Source: CBFHMJ01 sp965656875 (GTDB lineage: Bacteria; Pseudomonadota; Gammaproteobacteria; Enterobacterales; Alteromonadaceae). Taken from it: DNA of 64,000 bases. Each line of letters opens with the position of its first letter. Position 1 is the first letter of the stretch. The notes beneath the pieces are model-generated. The model did no database searches. It saw nothing but the letters and a program-made list of their open reading frames with translations, and was not told the origin of the DNA. Of the stretch, positions 61,214 through 64,000 are shown piece after piece. The DNA lies in contig CBFHMJ010000032.1 in the NCBI GenBank assembly GCA_965656875.1, forward strand, positions 62,001 through 126,000, read 5' to 3'. Position numbers and translations under genes: made by a program.

Positions 61214-62851
61214 ATGAATATACTCGACAACTTAAAAGTTAGAACTAAATTTGTATTAGCTGGAGCTGTGCCCATCGCCGGTCTTGTTATCGTTATTACG
61301 GTAGCACTAATCAACCTGAATATGGTTGAGGCTGGCGTGGAGCGAATATATAAGGGACGAGTTGTACCACTGAAAGAATTAAAGATGATTGCGGATGAAT
61401 ACGCAGTTCAGGTCATTGATGCTGTAAATAAAGCAAATGCTGGAATTATTACGGCTGAAGAGACCAGAACTAAACTTCAGTCTGCAACTGAAACAATCAA
61501 GCGCCAGTGGAACAAGTATCGTCAGCAGTCTTTTATTCCACGAGAGCAGAAGCTGGTTAATGAAGCACAGCAATTATTTGTCTCAGCGGATGGGGCAATT
61601 GAAAATGTTTTGCGATTTCTACAAACCCGGTCGGGGCTGATTAAAGGCGAGCTCAATCAGTTCGACGGGGCTCTTTACACGGATATCGATCCGATTAGTG
61701 ACAAAATCACCGAGTTGGTTAATTTACAGTTGGATGTTGCTGAAGAAGAACAAATACGAGTCAACGATCTGTATAACGCATCATTTTTCTGGATGATTAT
61801 TGGTGCTTTGGCACTCGTCGTTATTGTGTGTTTTCTAATCTATTTTATTTCTCTGTCAATATTAGTTCCATTGCATAAGTTAGGATACACCATAGGAAAA
61901 ATAGAAGCAGAATCAGATTTAACCCGTGGCTTTAATTGTGATCGGGGCGATGAAATAGGTGATATCGCAAAAGCATTCACGCGTATGATGGAAACGTTTC
62001 GGAAACTCATTGGTGAAGTCAAAGATTCTACAAACGGTGTGAATGAATCCATTGAACAAATGCAGGAACTAAGTGATGCCGCGCATCACAATGTCAGTCG
62101 TCAGCAATCTGAGACTGAACAAGTTGCGACTGCAATTAATCAAATGACCGCAAGTGTCGCGGAAGTTTCTTCGAATGCAAATCATGCTAATGACCTGACA
62201 CAATCAACTAATTCACTGGTTGAAGAAGGTAACCGGTTTATGCAGGATATTTCGGACAGCATTAATGACTTGTTGTCCCAGGTAAACAGTTCGGCAACGG
62301 TTATTCAGGCGCTGGAAGAAGATAGCAAAAATATTGGCGTTGTATTAGATGTGATTAAGAGTATTGCAGAGCAAACCAACTTATTGGCATTGAACGCTGC
62401 TATTGAAGCTGCTCGTGCTGGTGAGCAAGGAAGAGGTTTTGCTGTTGTTGCAGACGAGGTCAGAACGCTGGCACAACGTACACAGCAGTCAACACAAGAA
62501 ATTCAGCAGGTCATCGAACGTCTGCAGCAAGGTGCTAAAGAAGCAGTATCAGCAATGGAGTCAGGCGTTGAACAGGCAAATGTGAGTATGGAAATGACGC
62601 AGAAAGGCAGGGAATCTTTATCCGGGATTACTGATGCGATTTCTCACATCTCTGATATGAATAATCAGGTGGCTTGTGCTTCTGAGGAACAGAGTACAAC
62701 GACCGAAGAAATCAATCGTCGTATCGTTGCTATTAGCGATATTGCACATGAGTCATTAGGCGGCTCTGGACAAATGGCTGAATCATGCGCTCGAGTATCA
62801 GGACTTTCAAGTGAATTAAGAACCGCTATTGCCCGCTTCACGGTTGAATAG
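61214..62851 (+). CDS. Methyl-accepting chemotaxis protein
   Basis: 545 residues. Two membrane helices (about 14-34, FVLAGAVPIAGLVIVITVAL, and 193-215, FFWMIIGALALVVIVCFLIY) enclose a helical periplasmic sensor of ~155 residues, probably a four-helix bundle. A HAMP domain (~215-270) and a long coiled-coil signalling domain follow, with the hairpin tip motif IAEQTNLLALNAAIEAARAG then EQGRGFAVVADEVRTLAQRT. No pentapeptide tail for CheR is visible. It controls CheA activity and thus flagella or pili; the ligand is unknown. Stand-alone gene. Confidence 0.96.
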   Translation: MNILDNLKVRTKFVLAGAVPIAGLVIVITVALINLNMVEAGVERIYKGRVVPLKELKMIADEYAVQVIDAVNKANAGIITAEETRTKLQSATETIKRQWNKYRQQSFIPREQKLVNEAQQLFVSADGAIENVLRFLQTRSGLIKGELNQFDGALYTDIDPISDKITELVNLQLDVAEEEQIRVNDLYNASFFWMIIGALALVVIVCFLIYFISLSILVPLHKLGYTIGKIEAESDLTRGFNCDRGDEIGDIAKAFTRMMETFRKLIGEVKDSTNGVNESIEQMQELSDAAHHNVSRQQSETEQVATAINQMTASVAEVSSNANHANDLTQSTNSLVEEGNRFMQDISDSINDLLSQVNSSATVIQALEEDSKNIGVVLDVIKSIAEQTNLLALNAAIEAARAGEQGRGFAVVADEVRTLAQRTQQSTQEIQQVIERLQQGAKEAVSAMESGVEQANVSMEMTQKGRESLSGITDAISHISDMNNQVACASEEQSTTTEEINRRIVAISDIAHESLGGSGQMAESCARVSGLSSELRTAIARFTVE

Positions 62852-62877
62852 ATTTTGACTAGTCAAAGGTAAAAATG

Positions 62878-62901
62878 CTCGTTGGTTTTTATCCCAACGA
62901 G
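62878..62901. terminator. Bidirectional hairpin after the chemotaxis gene
   Basis: CTCGTTGG (62878-62885) and CCAACGAG (62894-62901), with an 8-nt loop. On the minus strand it is followed by CATTTTTACC, so it serves the EVE gene best; on plus TTGCTTTAAT follows. Confidence 0.65.
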
Positions 62902-62953
62902 TTGCTTTAATGTGCTGGAGTGATAGAGATGTTGCCTTTTGCCTGGCAGTAAA

Positions 62954-63415
62954 TCAAGGCTTCATTTTCAGTATTGTAAGCCACTGTTGTTCTGTAACTG
63001 GCATGATCGATAGTCGGGAGCCTTTACGGACTAGTGGCATTTCGCTCAAGGCTGGATTGTTCTTCAATGAGTCCAGCGAGATCACTTCAGCAAATTTTTC
63101 TTTAAACATTACATTGACCATAAACCAACGAGGATTCTCTTCAGTTGATTTGGGATCGTGATACTTTGATTCCGGATTCAAGGCGGTAAAGTCTGGATAC
63201 CCCTCTTTGACGACTTCCATAATGCCTACAATACCTGGAACTTTTGTATTGGAATGATAGAAAAAGATCTGGTCGCCAATTTTCATATCATCCCGCATCA
63301 TGTTTCTAGCTTGATAATTTCGGACGCCGTCCCAGTGTTCTGTTTGATTTGGCATAGCAATTAAGTGGTCTATGCCAAAGGTGTCAGGTTCTGATTTCAT
63401 TAGCCAGTAATTCAT
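62954..63415 (-). CDS. EVE-domain protein
   Basis: 153 residues, almost exactly one EVE domain (thymocyte nuclear protein 1-like). The start MNYWLMKSEPDTFGIDHL, the middle HWDGVRNYQARNMMRDDMKI and GDQIFFYHSN are diagnostic. EVE domains belong to the PUA superfamily and bind modified bases in RNA or DNA. It is 13 bp downstream of the M1 peptidase gene on the same strand. Target in bacteria unknown; stand-alone forms are common housekeeping-like proteins. Confidence 0.95.
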   Translation of the reverse strand: MNYWLMKSEPDTFGIDHLIAMPNQTEHWDGVRNYQARNMMRDDMKIGDQIFFYHSNTKVPGIVGIMEVVKEGYPDFTALNPESKYHDPKSTEENPRWFMVNVMFKEKFAEVISLDSLKNNPALSEMPLVRKGSRLSIMPVTEQQWLTILKMKP

Positions 63416-63428
63416 GAGACCTCCGATA

Positions 63429-64000
63429 TTAATGTGTTAGTTGTTCAGTGGTGAACAGCTCAGCGATGCGATACTGGACTGATAAATGATAACCGCTTTT
63501 CGCTTTTTGGAAGACATTCCAGGCCCAATCTTTCTGATGTTCAGTAACCGCCATTTTTCGATAAAGCGGGCCAATGAATCGAGCGCGACCAATTGTGGTC
63601 AGATAGTGTTCCAGTGCAGGGAATATTGCCTGATAGTTATTACCCAGCGCCAGGCTAAACCAGGCATAGGCAATTTCAGCATTGGAGGAATGAGTAAAGT
63701 TAAACTGCTTGTCCAGAGTGTTCATCTGTTCTATGGATAAGTCTCGAGGTAATTGATTGATAAAATACAACCATTCATGAACTGTCCAGTTTGCTGTTGG
63801 TATGTCGGTTAAGTTAACTTCACCAATATGCCATCTGGATATGTATTGTTTGACTTTCTTAAATACCGGAGATTGAGGATAAGGTGAAAATGACGGTAAG
63901 CCAGGGCCATAAATCCAGCGATTTACTTCTGATAAAGATGCCTTCCCTTTATGCTTATTGATTAAATGTGCTCTCAAATAGTCAATGAAAGTTTCAGTTG
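63429..64000 (-). CDS. M1 aminopeptidase, LTA4H-like C-terminal part (5' end missing)
   Basis: The frame is open to the window edge, so only the last ~190 residues are present; an apparent start at 63977 is a TTG inside the gene. The remaining part is the helical leukotriene-A4-hydrolase C-terminal domain, with ANWTVHEWLYFINQLPRDLS, FTHSSNAEIAYAWFSLALGN and YRKMAVTEHQKDWAWNVFQK. The zinc motif HExxH would lie upstream, outside the window. Bacterial relatives are cytosolic or periplasmic aminopeptidases. It is followed by the EVE gene 13 bp on. Confidence 0.88.
   Translation of the reverse strand, partial: TETFIDYLRAHLINKHKGKASLSEVNRWIYGPGLPSFSPYPQSPVFKKVKQYISRWHIGEVNLTDIPTANWTVHEWLYFINQLPRDLSIEQMNTLDKQFNFTHSSNAEIAYAWFSLALGNNYQAIFPALEHYLTTIGRARFIGPLYRKMAVTEHQKDWAWNVFQKAKSGYHLSVQYRIAELFTTEQLTH

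Noticed and set aside
1..64000. tRNA, rRNA, CRISPR arrays, insertion sequences
   Set aside because: No cloverleaf, rRNA signature, regularly spaced repeats or transposase was seen by eye; a dedicated scan was not possible.

Overview
The window reads as ordinary chromosome of a marine-type Gammaproteobacterium with moderate GC. Supporting signs are ppk-ppx, a leuABCD operon behind a leucine-rich attenuator peptide, a LetA/LetB lipid-transport locus, a DUF938 methyltransferase, a type I IPP isomerase, RsuA, several tripartite RND pumps and a large sensor with GGDEF and EAL domains. The genus cannot be fixed from sequence alone. I see no rRNA, tRNA, insertion sequence, prophage, integrase or CRISPR array, and no block of foreign-looking base composition.

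Layout. 1-3.4 kb: 3' part of an AGPS-like FAD oxidase, a divergent AraC regulator, a Tsx-like outer-membrane channel and a GST. 3.6-7.8 kb: a small RRM protein, then (minus strand) letB with seven MCE domains behind a LetA split into two genes. 8.1-14.4 kb: ppk1-ppx flanked by three small XRE regulators, two of which share an unusual C-terminal module, then rsuA. 14.8-21.6 kb: a 1534-residue propeller/PAS/GGDEF/EAL sensor, an FMN-binding protein and a coiled-coil porin. 21.9-26.4 kb: a membrane-anchored TPR protein, an ENPP-type phosphodiesterase and a small membrane protein. 26.4-37.3 kb: a flavodoxin-fold reductase and two RND efflux systems (one led by a MarR regulator), with ribA and a DUF1653 gene between them. 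37.4-47.7 kb: methyltransferase, idi, YgjP-like metalloprotease, TraB/GumN protein, manC/algA, a DUF3857-transglutaminase plus Sel1 lipoprotein pair, and an exported redoxin.

48.0-54.1 kb is the most interesting block. It is a PspA-centred envelope-stress locus in two tandem units. The first is a lipoprotein with a Ser/Arg-rich tail, a double DUF350 membrane protein and a 7-TM spermidine-synthase-like enzyme. The second is DUF2170 (YjfI-like), PspA/IM30 (YjfJ-like), DUF2491 (YjfK-like) and a 107-residue protein with a ribbon-helix-helix-like C-terminus. The same 15-bp palindrome, TGACATA(C/G)TATGTCA, occurs once before the first unit and twice before the second, and nowhere else that I found. 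This suggests one regulon with a dedicated, unidentified regulator. A UUCG-capped hairpin after pspA probably sets differential expression inside the second unit.

54.2-64 kb: leuL attenuator and leuABCD, a TRIC/UPF0126 channel overlapping a FemAB/GNAT-like acyltransferase, a methyl-accepting chemotaxis protein, an EVE-domain protein and the C-terminal part of an M1 (LTA4H-like) aminopeptidase cut by the window edge. All coordinates, motifs and repeats come from reading the sequence; family names rest on recognised motifs and no database search was run.
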